NCBI GenBank assembly: GCA_028277985.1
Contig: JANQFG010000106.1
Span: 1-64,000 of the forward strand
Direction: 5' to 3'
Length of the DNA stretch: 64,000 bases
DNA from: a bacterium
Lineage (GTDB): Bacteria > Desulfobacterota > DSWW01
Below are positions 52,647 through 61,024 of this stretch, in pieces (the first letter of the stretch is position 1; the number at the start of each line of letters is the position of its first letter). A model generated the notes under the pieces. That model saw only the letters and a list, made by a program, of their open reading frames with translations, did not search any database and was not told where the DNA came from. The translations under genes were made by a program, and so were the position numbers.

Positions 52647-53240
52647 ATGACCAAGGCCGACGATACAAAGCGCTACATCATCGAGAAAGCCGCGCCCATA
52701 TTCAACATGCACGGCTACGAAGGCACGTCCATGTCTCAACTGACCCAGGCGATCGGCATGACCAAAGGGGCCATCTACGGGAACTTCAGGAACAAGGACG
52801 AGATCGCCCGTGAAGCATTCGAATACAACTTCTCGGCCGTCAGGGACCGGATCTCGGCCGTGGTGCGCACCCGGAAGCACGCCTGTGACAAACTGATCGC
52901 CTTTGCCACATTCTACATCGACAACTACCACAGATTGGCCGAGACAGGCGGGTGTCCCCTCCTGAATGCAGCGGTGGACACCGACAACACCGATCTTCCG
53001 ATTCGATCCAGTGTCCGGCAGGCTATCGAGACATGGCTCGATTCGGTCATCCAGATCGTGGACGAGGGCATGAAGAAGGGTGAGATCAGGGAAGATGTGG
53101 ATTCCGAAGAATTCGCCTCGCTCTTCGTCTCATCCATCGAGGGGGGCATCATGCTCGCAAGGGTCACCGGAGACCCTGCCCCACTGGAAAGGTCGGTGAA
53201 CCATCTCATCGACATGGTGAACAGGAATCTGAGGGGCTAG
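52647..53240 (+). CDS. TetR family transcriptional regulator
   Basis: In this 197-residue protein the N-terminal helix-turn-helix is clear: AAPIFNMHGYEGTSMSQL, TQAIGMTKGAIYGNFRNKDEI (residues 34-54). The C-terminal ligand domain includes GGCPLLN, seen in many TetR_C subfamilies that sense small organic compounds. GGAGAG precedes the ATG. Its own promoter and the region just downstream both carry the same palindrome, so it most likely represses itself and the two small genes that follow. Confidence 0.93.
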   Translation: MTKADDTKRYIIEKAAPIFNMHGYEGTSMSQLTQAIGMTKGAIYGNFRNKDEIAREAFEYNFSAVRDRISAVVRTRKHACDKLIAFATFYIDNYHRLAETGGCPLLNAAVDTDNTDLPIRSSVRQAIETWLDSVIQIVDEGMKKGEIREDVDSEEFASLFVSSIEGGIMLARVTGDPAPLERSVNHLIDMVNRNLRG

Positions 53241-53247
53241 CTTTTTT

Positions 53248-53276
53248 TTGCGCATAAATATACCGATTGGTATCTT
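53248..53276 (+). promoter_or_regulatory. Second copy of the TetR operator with a promoter
   Basis: AATATAC-CGATTG-GTATCTT (53257-53276) matches the first operator with the same six-base centre and one arm mismatch. TTGCGC (53248-53253) and TATCTT (53271-53276), 17 bases apart, form a plausible promoter overlapped by the operator, 32 bases before the first small gene. Confidence 0.8.
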
Positions 53277-53307
53277 CAAAGCCACACACCGAGAGGAGGT
53301 TGGAGTC

Positions 53308-53508
53308 ATGCGAGCCAACGCAAACACGATCAGGACTTACCGGACACCTATCCAGCAAGCGAACCCTGAAACGGCAAGGGAGAAGTTGCCGCTGAAGCGG
53401 GAGTGGGTGTCTGACGTCGGCCTCATCGCCGCAACCGTGGCGATGATCATCCTTGTCACCCATGCGCTCAGACTGGGGCTGGAGAACTACACGATCCTCG
53501 GATGGTAA
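53308..53508 (+). CDS. Small membrane protein 1 of a TetR-controlled pair
   Basis: This 66-residue protein begins MRANANTIRTYRTPIQQ, carries REW at residues 31-33 and one membrane segment at about 38-55 (IAATVAMIILVTHAL). GAGGAGG precedes the ATG nicely. It shares MRAN, REW and xAAxVAM with the next gene, so the two are paralogues. No family recognised. Its operator-bearing promoter indicates repression by the adjacent TetR protein. Confidence 0.75.
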   Translation: MRANANTIRTYRTPIQQANPETAREKLPLKREWVSDVGLIAATVAMIILVTHALRLGLENYTILGW

Positions 53509-53525
53509 GGAAAGGAGACGAGAAA

Positions 53526-53753
53526 ATGAGAGCGAACACGGCGTATCTGGCAACCGACGTTCAGACGGTTCAAGTAGGCTGGGGAGATGTTCGAGAGTGG
53601 GCAAAGAAGGTATTCGCGAGCGATGCGATGGAAGACGTTGTTCTTGCCGCGGCGAATGTGGCCATGGTGGGGACGGTCATGTTCTCGTTGCACAAGGCGA
53701 TGCAGATGTTCGGTTCAGCGGGGTTCGGTATGACAGCCTTCGGTCCCTTTTAG
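53526..53753 (+). CDS. Small membrane protein 2 of a TetR-controlled pair
   Basis: This 75-residue protein starts MRANTAYLATDVQ, has REW at 23-25 and a membrane-prone helix at about 38-56 (VLAAANVAMVGTVMFSL), then a glycine/phenylalanine-rich end (MFGSAGFGMTAFGPF). AAAGGAG lies seven bases before the ATG, and the gene starts 17 bases after the first small gene, so they form a bicistron. No recognised family. Confidence 0.75.
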   Translation: MRANTAYLATDVQTVQVGWGDVREWAKKVFASDAMEDVVLAAANVAMVGTVMFSLHKAMQMFGSAGFGMTAFGPF

Positions 53754-53866
53754 CGGATAGGTGATCCTTGGAGTCCACCCGCTGTGCAAGGCCTGGTAGC
53801 CGGCTAGGGGGACCATCCTGCAGGCGGATTGCATCCCAGAGGGAAACGGTCTCGTTTCCAGGGCGC

Positions 53867-55906
53867 CTACAGCCCGTCCATTCCCAGATAGGCTCGCTGT
53901 CCGTTCCGGAAATCCAGGTCGAGCCGTCGTCCGTCGTGTGTGATGGTCGTCCTGGTCTCACCGAAGGGTTGGGTACAGTATGGGTTGGTCCACCGGTCGT
54001 AAGGGCCGAGGTCGACATCCTCCCCCTCTATGACCATCGGCCCGTTCCACCCCACCTCGATCCGCCCCTGGCTCGGGGATTGGTAGGTGATCGTGCCCAC
54101 GGTGCTGACGGCTGCTGACTCCACTTTCGCAACGAAGAGTTCGAAAGAGCCGTTCGCTTCCCGGTCCCCCAGTTCGACGATCCACACGTTTTCCCGAGAA
54201 TCCGCGACCAGCTCGTAGTCGTTCTCCGGGGCCCAGAATGTGGGCGCGCTCGAGAAGAGGGCTACGTAAGCATCCCCCTTACGTCCCAACGTCCATCCGC
54301 CGGTCCGGACCACCTCGTCGAAGGCGTTTCTGGGGAAGAAGGCGTGAGAAAAGTCCGTGAGCAGCAGGTCATCCACGAACCGGGGCAATTGCTCGACCCG
54401 TCTGTACTGGATGACTCCGACATTCCTGAACAGGGTGGCGCGAGGGAGGAAACCGCCTGTCCAGGGGCCTGCCATGTAGTCGTCCACGAAACCGCCCGGA
54501 TAGGTGGTGAACACGTAGGCGTGCCTGTCGAGCGTGGCTTGCCAGACATGCACCTGGGCCGCCCACATGCCCGGCTTGAAATCCTGTGCGCCGGAAAGCT
54601 GGTAGTGGGGCGTGCGGTAGGTATAGGTGCTGACCTTTTCCAGCAGGACGCCCCGGGTCATGTCCTCGAAGGTTTTTGAAAAGGTTTCCAGCAACGGGCT
54701 TCCGACGAAGACCCGTAGAAAGGGGAACCCACCCCAGAAGAATCCTCCCCACATGCCGTATTGCTCCACCACATCGAACGAGCCGCTGATCACCTTGGGT
54801 GCCGCATATCCCTCCAGACCCCACCAGAACATGATGTCCTCCAGTCCGGTGGTGCCGAGGCCGTAGGTCGGTCCCTCCTCCAGGTCGATGCTGTCACGCT
54901 GGCGATGCTCGATGCGGCCGGATGCGTGTGCTGCGATCTCCTCGAGCAGGGGTGGGGGCGCGTACCCTTCGCTCGTCGCCAGGAAGGCGCCCGAGAAGTT
55001 GTTGGTGCTCTCGGCTGCACCGAGCCCGAGCAGGATGTAGGCGGACTCTCTCGTGGAGTCCCTGATGCCCCTTCCCAGGTTCCTCTGATAGGTGCGGCCA
55101 TGGGTTGTGGCAAAGCATCCTCGGTAATAGTTGCAGGCCATGTCAAAGGCGATTACGTCCAGGACCATGGCCGACTTGGTGCGGACCGTCTCGTCCTCGG
55201 CAAAGTCCACCATGTTCACGAGGGGCGGGATGTCTTCGTTGAAATAGACGTTCGAATGCCATTCCGAGAAACCGAGCCGGCCGCGGAGATCCAGCCATCG
55301 CTCCGCCCTCGGCAGGGCGTGCTCCACGTGCTCCCGGCCCGACATGCCGGAGTTGGTGAACAGCTCTTCGGGATACAGCTGTCCGGCCAACAACTCCGCT
55401 GCGTGAAACAGGATCTGGTGGTTTTCAGACCAGAAACACATGGTGTCCGGCCCGGGTTCGTCCGGCCAGTACTTGAAGTCGAGGACGGCCCTCCGCATTT
55501 CGTCACGCAGTCCGTCAGGAAGCGTCGGTTGTCGACGGTCCAGGTACAAGACCCTTATCATCGAGTTGAAGTCGAAATCCGCCGTGTCCTCCCGACGGTT
55601 GATCTTCTCGACCGTCCTTCGGATCGCCTCCTCGTTGAAGGTGCCGGCCTCCGTGTAGGCCCTGCAGACCTGACCGTGAATTCCTCCCTGGCCAGGACCG
55701 TTGTTATCGTTGCACATCTCGAGATATTCGACCTGGCGGGCCGCGTACCCTGTCGAAGGCTGGATCTTGATCGCTTGCCACCCAGGGTCCGGTGGGCTTC
55801 CCCCATCTTCACGGCAACCCGAGGCACATAGCAGGATGAAAACAACACACAGGTAGACACGCAGGTCGTAGTATTTCACAGTCAAGGGTCTCCCACGGGA
55901 CTTCAT
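53867..55906 (-). CDS. Large exported lipoprotein of unknown function
   Basis: The roughly 679-residue protein has an N-terminal hydrophobic segment (VYLCVVFILLCASGC) ending in a lipobox-like ASGC. The first two-thirds is helical with aromatic motifs (TMCFWSENHQILFHAAELL, EWHSNVYFNEDIPP), the rest mainly beta strands. That order recalls polysaccharide-lyase proteins with an alpha/alpha toroid plus beta sandwich, but I see no family signature and do not assign activity. Starts at 55906, 55930 or a GTG at 55879 are all possible. It is the third gene of a tight operon with the radical SAM and DUF362 genes. Confidence 0.7.
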   Translation of the reverse strand: MKSRGRPLTVKYYDLRVYLCVVFILLCASGCREDGGSPPDPGWQAIKIQPSTGYAARQVEYLEMCNDNNGPGQGGIHGQVCRAYTEAGTFNEEAIRRTVEKINRREDTADFDFNSMIRVLYLDRRQPTLPDGLRDEMRRAVLDFKYWPDEPGPDTMCFWSENHQILFHAAELLAGQLYPEELFTNSGMSGREHVEHALPRAERWLDLRGRLGFSEWHSNVYFNEDIPPLVNMVDFAEDETVRTKSAMVLDVIAFDMACNYYRGCFATTHGRTYQRNLGRGIRDSTRESAYILLGLGAAESTNNFSGAFLATSEGYAPPPLLEEIAAHASGRIEHRQRDSIDLEEGPTYGLGTTGLEDIMFWWGLEGYAAPKVISGSFDVVEQYGMWGGFFWGGFPFLRVFVGSPLLETFSKTFEDMTRGVLLEKVSTYTYRTPHYQLSGAQDFKPGMWAAQVHVWQATLDRHAYVFTTYPGGFVDDYMAGPWTGGFLPRATLFRNVGVIQYRRVEQLPRFVDDLLLTDFSHAFFPRNAFDEVVRTGGWTLGRKGDAYVALFSSAPTFWAPENDYELVADSRENVWIVELGDREANGSFELFVAKVESAAVSTVGTITYQSPSQGRIEVGWNGPMVIEGEDVDLGPYDRWTNPYCTQPFGETRTTITHDGRRLDLDFRNGQRAYLGMDGL

Positions 55907-55940
55907 CGGTTGCGTGGGGCGGCGCCTCATTTCTTCGTGA

Positions 55941-57119
55941 CTAGGTTTGGCTCTTGTCCTGCGTGTCCCACACACCGGGGATTTTGAGCCCACAATCCTT
56001 GCACGTGCCTCGCCGAAGGGCTTCCACCCGAACGTTGTAGCCTGTTCGGTGAATGAGTCGGACGCCGCATTCGGGACAGAGGGTGCTTTCACCGGGGTGT
56101 CCGGGTACGTTTCCGATGTAGGGATACCGAATACCTTCGCTACGGGCGATCTTCCACAATCTCTCGAGGGTGTCCACCGGCGTGGGAGGCAGATTCTTCA
56201 TCAGGTAGGTGGGATGAAACCGGGAAAAGTGGATCGGCACGTCCGGGCCCAGCTCCTTTCGAACCCAGGTACACAAGGCCCGGATCTCATCCGGGCCGTC
56301 GTTCATGGTAGGCAGGACGAGATAGACGATTTCCAGCCAGACGCCCATTTCCCGTATGATCTTCAGGGCCTCAAGAACGGGTTCGAGTCTCCCCCGGCAG
56401 ACCTCCCTGTAATAGGTGTCCGAGAAGGCCTTGAGATCGATCTTTACTGCGTCCATCAGGGGCAACAGGGCTCGCAAGGGCTTCTCCTCGATGAAGCCGG
56501 CGGAGATCATCACGTTCTTGATTCCGGCCTTCCGCGCCTCCTTGGAGCAGTCGTACATGTATTCCCAGAACACGATCGGCTCTGTGTAGGTGTAGGCGAT
56601 CGAAAGGCAGTCGAGATCCGCGGCGCGGCGTGCGCAATCCTTTGAGGTCATCAGGAAGCTGCGGACCTGTTCAGGCCGAACCTGCGAGATCTCCCAGTTC
56701 TGGCAGTATTTGCAGTTCATGTTGCATCCGGCCGTTGCCAGGGAGTAGGCGAGGGTTCGGGGATGGAAGTGGTAGAAGGGTTTCTTCTCTATGGGGTCGG
56801 GGCGTGCCGTACAGGGCCGGTTGTAGACGAGCGTGTAATAGGTCCCCAGCCTGTTTTCCCGCACCCCGCAATACCCTCGCTCCTGATCTCCCACCATGCA
56901 TTCACGCGGACAAAGAAGACACTGTACCTCCTTGTGTTCGAGCTTCTTGTAGTACAAGGCCTCGTGGAACTTCTCCGGTGTCTCTGCCCAGGCTTTCTCA
57001 GGGGCGATTCCGAGAGATCCCACGACCGGGCATCCCGGGTCGAACTGCATCCGGAGATTTGACAGGGAAAGGAGGCAGGCACTGCCCGCCGCGGTTTTCA
57101 GGAAGCTTCGTCGATCCAT
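55941..57119 (-). CDS. AmmeMemoRadiSam-type radical SAM enzyme (AmrS-like) with Tat signal
   Basis: This 392-residue protein opens with a twin-arginine signal (DRRSFLKTAAGSACLLSL), unusual for a radical SAM enzyme. C67, C70, C74 and C84 are followed by the SAM cluster motif C132-x3-C136-x2-C139 (GCNMNCKYCQ), then AYTYTEPIVFWEY, DLKAFSDTYYREV and two C-terminal CxxCG knuckles. This is the AmrS/PflA-like pattern found next to MEMO and AMMECR1 genes, which are absent here. Start ATG 57119 has GAGGAAC upstream; a second ATG lies 12 bases earlier. Confidence 0.87.
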   Translation of the reverse strand: MDRRSFLKTAAGSACLLSLSNLRMQFDPGCPVVGSLGIAPEKAWAETPEKFHEALYYKKLEHKEVQCLLCPRECMVGDQERGYCGVRENRLGTYYTLVYNRPCTARPDPIEKKPFYHFHPRTLAYSLATAGCNMNCKYCQNWEISQVRPEQVRSFLMTSKDCARRAADLDCLSIAYTYTEPIVFWEYMYDCSKEARKAGIKNVMISAGFIEEKPLRALLPLMDAVKIDLKAFSDTYYREVCRGRLEPVLEALKIIREMGVWLEIVYLVLPTMNDGPDEIRALCTWVRKELGPDVPIHFSRFHPTYLMKNLPPTPVDTLERLWKIARSEGIRYPYIGNVPGHPGESTLCPECGVRLIHRTGYNVRVEALRRGTCKDCGLKIPGVWDTQDKSQT

Positions 57120-57142
57120 TCCGTTCCTCATCCCGAGGGGGC

Positions 57143-58069
57143 TCAGACCTCAAGAACCCTTTCCCTGAGGTCGATCTCCTCGGACCTGTAGCGGCCGAGC
57201 CCGTGCTGTGCGTCGGCCGCGGTTCTTATGTAGGCCGGAATCCCTCCGTCTTCTTCGATGGGAGGCAACGCGTTCCGCGCCCGAAGCCGGTCCAGGATAC
57301 CCGCGCATACGCTGTCGAGCGCTACCGGATCCTCGGCCAGCAGGATGCTTCCCAGGGGTTCTGCCCACTGCGGATGAAAGGAAGGCCCACCCTTGTACTG
57401 AACCAGCAGGGCATCGCAGATAACGAGCCGGTGTTTCTTGCGCACGAAGGGCACCGAGTAGGCGTCCGCAATGAAAGGGTCGCAACGGTCTTCATGATAC
57501 TTGTTCGGGTTGTGAAGGGCCCCGAAGATGTTCTTCAGGGAAGCGGTCACCCCACAGAGCCCGTGATCCTTCAGCACCGGCATGTTGATCATGGCTGTAC
57601 AGTGCCGGGTCAACAGAGTGCTGTAGAGGCTGCCGACCGAGGCGTGCACGGTGAGCTCCTTTTCGTAGCCGAGCCCGCGCTCGTCGGTTCCGAAGCAGAG
57701 GTAGGCCTCTTTCCGTCTCTTGTTCAGGGAGAACCCGCAACGTTCGAGCTCCCGGCTGCTACGGTCCCAGACGACGGCCCGGTTCGGCGGGAGGGGCAGA
57801 GCCTGAAGGCTCATGACCGTTGCCTGCGCAAGGGCAGGGCGGGTGCACATTTCAGGGCCTCCCAGGCAGTTCACCTTGATCCCAACGACGTCCGTGGGGC
57901 GAACGTAGCGGGACCAAGCCGCAGCGGGATCCGTAGATCCTGTCAGCTCCTCGAGCCCCGCCTCCACCATCTGTCGGAGGACTCCGATCGAAGTCAGCAG
58001 TCGCTCGGAGGAAGGACCCTTTGCCTTGACCCGCACGACCCTGGATTTCGCTTGGCTCATACCGTTCAC
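57143..58069 (-). CDS. DUF362 domain protein
   Basis: This 308-residue protein matches the DUF362 pattern: VGIKVNCLGGPEMCTRP, INMPVLKDHGLCGVTASLKNIFGALHNP, and a C-terminal SILLAEDPVALDSVCAGIL. The family is often found with ferredoxin-like proteins and may handle Fe-S clusters or redox chemistry, but the activity is undefined. It has no signal peptide. The GTG at 58069 has GGAG five bases upstream (an ATG nine bases on is the alternative). A sigma70 promoter lies just upstream. It is the first gene of the operon with the radical SAM and lipoprotein genes. Confidence 0.82.
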   Translation of the reverse strand: MNGMSQAKSRVVRVKAKGPSSERLLTSIGVLRQMVEAGLEELTGSTDPAAAWSRYVRPTDVVGIKVNCLGGPEMCTRPALAQATVMSLQALPLPPNRAVVWDRSSRELERCGFSLNKRRKEAYLCFGTDERGLGYEKELTVHASVGSLYSTLLTRHCTAMINMPVLKDHGLCGVTASLKNIFGALHNPNKYHEDRCDPFIADAYSVPFVRKKHRLVICDALLVQYKGGPSFHPQWAEPLGSILLAEDPVALDSVCAGILDRLRARNALPPIEEDGGIPAYIRTAADAQHGLGRYRSEEIDLRERVLEV

Positions 58070-58128
58070 ATCTTCTCCGGGTGTATTAGAACATTGTATA
58101 GAATCGAGAGATTTCGGGTCAACGAACC
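58011..58128 (-). repeat. 118-base direct repeat, copy 1 (promoter and 5' end of DUF362 gene)
   Basis: This segment aligns without gaps to 59418-59535 with about 18 differences by eye (roughly 85% identity). It spans the promoter, ribosome-binding site and first codons of the DUF362 gene. Confidence 0.85.
58095..58122 (-). promoter_or_regulatory. Promoter of the DUF362-radical SAM-lipoprotein operon
   Basis: On the minus strand TTGACC (58117-58122), 16 bases, TATACA (58095-58100); a TACAAT overlaps with 18-base spacing. It lies about 30 bases before the start codon. Confidence 0.7.
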
Positions 58129-58229
58129 CGTCCTTCGAGGCGGGGCATGAGATCCCAATCTGTCACTACGCTGTGTACAGCTCGAGTGGTCGTGGCAAAC
58201 CGAGGAGGGAGAACAAGGAAGATCACGAA

Positions 58230-59369
58230 TCAGTACAACTCAATTTTTGCCAGCCGGCCGTCAAGGCCGCCGTTCGTAAGCGCTTTTTTCCAGGATGTCC
58301 GCAGGCCGATACTTTTTATATACTTCCGGTCGCCGAAATAGATATAGGCTGTTGATCCACTGCACCGTTGTTTAAGAAAATCACCAAACTCCTTGTAGAA
58401 ACTGCTGAGGTCCTTTGATCCGCCCATGCGAATTCCATAAGGCGGATTGCAGACAATCACCCTATTTTCCAATTCGTCTATTTCAAAGATGTCTCTCTGT
58501 TCGAGACGGATCCTCTTGTTTCTGTCAATCGCCAGGCAGTTGTCGACCGAGGTTCTTACGGCTTCATCGGACATATCGCTTCCGGAAATCAGCCCTTCAG
58601 GCAGGTCAATGATTCCTTTCAGAGCTTCAGATTCTACCTGTTTCCAAATCTCAGGCTGAAAGTCAGGCAGCCTTTGGAATCCGAATTGCCTGCGAAGGAA
58701 TGCAGACGGCATTTTCGCTGCATGCATAAGAGCCTCGCACAAGATCGTGCCGGAACCGCAAAAGGGATCATACAAAGGCGTCGCACCGTCCCACCCGGAA
58801 TGCCTGATAATAGCCGCTGCCAGCGTTTCGATCATCGGCGCCTTGACAGAATCTTTGCGGTAACCGCGTCTGTGCAGAGAACCGCCGGATGTGTCCAGGC
58901 TGATAGCGGCTTGATTGTTCTCGATGTGCAGGTTCAGCCACAGATCCGGCTCTCTTCTGTCAATGGAAGGCCTTTCCCCTGTGCGCTCACGGAAGTAGTC
59001 AACAACGGCATCCTTCAGGCGAAGGGCGGCGAACTTGGAGTGGTTTATTCTGCTGTGAGATACCGAGGCAAAAACGGCAAAGGTTTTCGATGCATCGAGG
59101 AAATCCTCCCAATGGACTTCCATGGATTTTTTGTATAGGTAGCGGTCGGAATGGCAGTTGAATGATACGAGAGGTGCAAGCACCCGGCTGATCAGGCGGG
59201 AATGATAATTGATTGCATACAGCGTTCTGGGATCGGCCGTGAAATGGAGGCCGCGGTAGCCGTGTGATATATCCGAAGCGCCCAGTTCACGTAGTTCTTC
59301 TTCAGCAATATCTTTGACATCATCTGCTGCCTGCGCAAAATAGCGGTCGGATTCTTGGTAGATGTACAC
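58230..59369 (-). CDS. RlmL-type rRNA N2-guanine methyltransferase (THUMP + SAM domain)
   Basis: In this 379-residue protein the THUMP-like N-terminus begins ESDRYFAQAADDVKDIAEEELRELGA. The SAM-binding domain has DPFCGSGTILCEALMHA and the catalytic NPPYGIRMGGSKD. It resembles the N-terminal half of RlmL, which makes m2G2445 in 23S rRNA, and lacks the second RlmK-type domain. The start is a GTG without a clear ribosome-binding site. Its base composition is visibly lower in GC than its neighbours, and it sits between two copies of a promoter repeat, suggesting acquisition by transfer. Confidence 0.86.
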   Translation of the reverse strand: MYIYQESDRYFAQAADDVKDIAEEELRELGASDISHGYRGLHFTADPRTLYAINYHSRLISRVLAPLVSFNCHSDRYLYKKSMEVHWEDFLDASKTFAVFASVSHSRINHSKFAALRLKDAVVDYFRERTGERPSIDRREPDLWLNLHIENNQAAISLDTSGGSLHRRGYRKDSVKAPMIETLAAAIIRHSGWDGATPLYDPFCGSGTILCEALMHAAKMPSAFLRRQFGFQRLPDFQPEIWKQVESEALKGIIDLPEGLISGSDMSDEAVRTSVDNCLAIDRNKRIRLEQRDIFEIDELENRVIVCNPPYGIRMGGSKDLSSFYKEFGDFLKQRCSGSTAYIYFGDRKYIKSIGLRTSWKKALTNGGLDGRLAKIELY

Positions 59370-59414
59370 GGCTCTGGCCCATCACACATTTCTTGTTGAT
59401 CTTCCAGCCCTTCC

Positions 59415-59467
59415 CCTGAAGGAGCCTTTGCGTTGGCCCGGGCGACCCTGGACTTCGGTTGGCTCAT
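59415..59467 (-). pseudogene. Truncated duplicate of the DUF362 gene 5' end
   Basis: The minus-strand frame from the ATG at 59467 reads MSQPKSRVARANAKAPS, matching MSQAKSRVVRVKAKGPS of the intact DUF362 protein for about 17 residues, then diverges. Only the 5' end of the gene is present; the methyltransferase begins about 100 bases further on. Confidence 0.8.
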
Positions 59468-59535
59468 ATCGTTCAGTTGTTCTCCCGGTGCATGAGAGCA
59501 TTGTATAGAATCGACAGATTTGGGGTCAACGAGCC
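59418..59535 (-). repeat. 118-base direct repeat, copy 2 (upstream of the methyltransferase)
   Basis: Partner of 58011-58128. The copy retains the promoter words and the start of the DUF362 frame and lies upstream of the methyltransferase gene in the right orientation to transcribe it. Confidence 0.85.
59502..59529 (-). promoter_or_regulatory. Duplicated promoter driving the methyltransferase
   Basis: TTGACC (59524-59529), 16 bases, TATACA (59502-59507) on the minus strand, both boxes unchanged relative to copy 1. Transcription would run through the DUF362 fragment into the methyltransferase. Confidence 0.65.
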
Positions 59536-59617
59536 ACCTTGTCGAAAGGTGCCCCACTGAAGAAAGCATCGGCCAGCTGTGCTACCCTGGAAGGGCAAGC
59601 ATTTCGGAGCAGAAACC

Positions 59618-61024
59618 ATGCGCCCTGGATATCGTGTGTTGCTCGTCAATCCGTGGATCTACGATTTCGCAGCCTTCAACCTCTGGTGTGAGCCCCTCGG
59701 TCTGCTCTCGATCGGGGCCGTGCTCGAGAAGGCAGGCTGTCGTGTCGAGCTTCTGGACTGCCTGGACAGCGACCTGGTGAAGCCTCGCGCAGATGGTACG
59801 GGCAGGTTTCCGAAGGTAGCCGTACCCAAACCGGCCCCTCTGATGCAGGTCCCGCGAAGGTACGGGAGATACGGGATGGCCCTTCCGGAGTTCGACCGGC
59901 GAGTCTCTCGAATGGAGAGGCCGGATCTGATCCTGGTGACCTCCTCGATGACATACTGGTACCCGGGGGTCTTCGAAGCGATTCGGCGGCTTCGAGCCCG
60001 CTGGTCCGATGTGCCGGTGATCCTCGGGGGCACCTATGCGAGCCTGTGTACGGATCACGCCCGCCAGTGGTCCGGCGCCGACTGGGTCGTGCAGGGGGAG
60101 GCAGAGCTGCAGATCATCGATCTGGTGGAGGAGGCGCTGGACACGGCGCCCGAGGACGGACTTCGGTCGCGCGGGCAGGGCGCAAGGGTCGGCCGGGACG
60201 TCCGAGTCCCACGGGACCTGGATGCGTTGCCCATGGCCGCCCACGAGCTCCGCTGGCAGGGCGGCAGGGCGGCCGACTACATTGGGATCGAGACTTCCAG
60301 AGGGTGCCCGTTCCGCTGCACCTACTGTGCCTCCTACAGACTGCATCCGGAATTCCGCAGAAGATCCGCCGCCGGAATCGCCGATGAAGTACGACATTAC
60401 GAGACCCGATTCGGGGTCCGGCACGTTGCCTTCTTCGACGATGCCATGCTGTTTCAGCCGGACAAACACTTTCGACCGATGATCGAAGAGATCCTGCGGC
60501 GCGGCGTGTCTTGCTGCTTTCACACGCCCAACGGCCTGCACGCACGGGAGATCAACCTTGAAGTCGCCCGCGACCTCTTCCGGGCAGGGTTCCGAACCGT
60601 CCGCCTCGGACTGGAGACGTCCAACCCCCGGGAACAAGACAGAACGGGCGGCAAGATCACCAATGACGATTTCGATGCCGCGGCAGAGGCCCTGAAACAG
60701 GCCGGTTTCACCGGAAGGGAGCTGGCCGCCTATCTGCTCGTCGGTTTGCCCAACCAGATGCCGGCAGACGTCATGGCATCCATCGAGTTCGTGCACCGAT
60801 GGGGCATTCAAGTGCGGCTTTCGGAGTTCACGCCGATCCCGGATACACCGGAGGGGCGGCTGAGCCACCCGGCGGGCGAGTACATAGAAGGGGAAGAGCC
60901 CCTGCTGCACAACAACAGCTACTTTTCTGCTTCGTCCCTGCCCGAGCCTTGGGTCACCATCGAGAGACTCAAGCAGCAGGCACGCGAGGGAAACCGCCGC
61001 ATCCTGAGAGGTCTGCCAGCATGA
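59618..61024 (+). CDS. B12-binding-domain radical SAM protein
   Basis: This 468-residue protein has an N-terminal B12-type domain (about 1-190) with LLVNPW, PLGLLSIGAVLEKAG, VILGGTYASL and VQGEAE, then the radical SAM core with TSRGCPFRCTYCAS. HVAFFDDAMLF and VRLGLETSNPREQDRTGGKI are typical of this subfamily, which performs methylations or C-C bond chemistry on unknown substrates. The ATG at 59618 is chosen because CGGAG lies eight bases upstream. It stands alone between opposing neighbours. Confidence 0.86.
   Translation: MRPGYRVLLVNPWIYDFAAFNLWCEPLGLLSIGAVLEKAGCRVELLDCLDSDLVKPRADGTGRFPKVAVPKPAPLMQVPRRYGRYGMALPEFDRRVSRMERPDLILVTSSMTYWYPGVFEAIRRLRARWSDVPVILGGTYASLCTDHARQWSGADWVVQGEAELQIIDLVEEALDTAPEDGLRSRGQGARVGRDVRVPRDLDALPMAAHELRWQGGRAADYIGIETSRGCPFRCTYCASYRLHPEFRRRSAAGIADEVRHYETRFGVRHVAFFDDAMLFQPDKHFRPMIEEILRRGVSCCFHTPNGLHAREINLEVARDLFRAGFRTVRLGLETSNPREQDRTGGKITNDDFDAAAEALKQAGFTGRELAAYLLVGLPNQMPADVMASIEFVHRWGIQVRLSEFTPIPDTPEGRLSHPAGEYIEGEEPLLHNNSYFSASSLPEPWVTIERLKQQAREGNRRILRGLPA

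Noticed and set aside
54761-55831. 356-codon plus-strand open frame inside the large lipoprotein gene
   Set aside because: Low-complexity shadow without ribosome-binding site. The minus-strand frame has a signal peptide and fits the operon.
56630-58150. 506-codon plus-strand open frame antisense to the radical SAM and DUF362 genes
   Set aside because: It is a shadow frame typical of high-GC DNA. The minus-strand proteins have clear family motifs, promoter and ribosome-binding sites.
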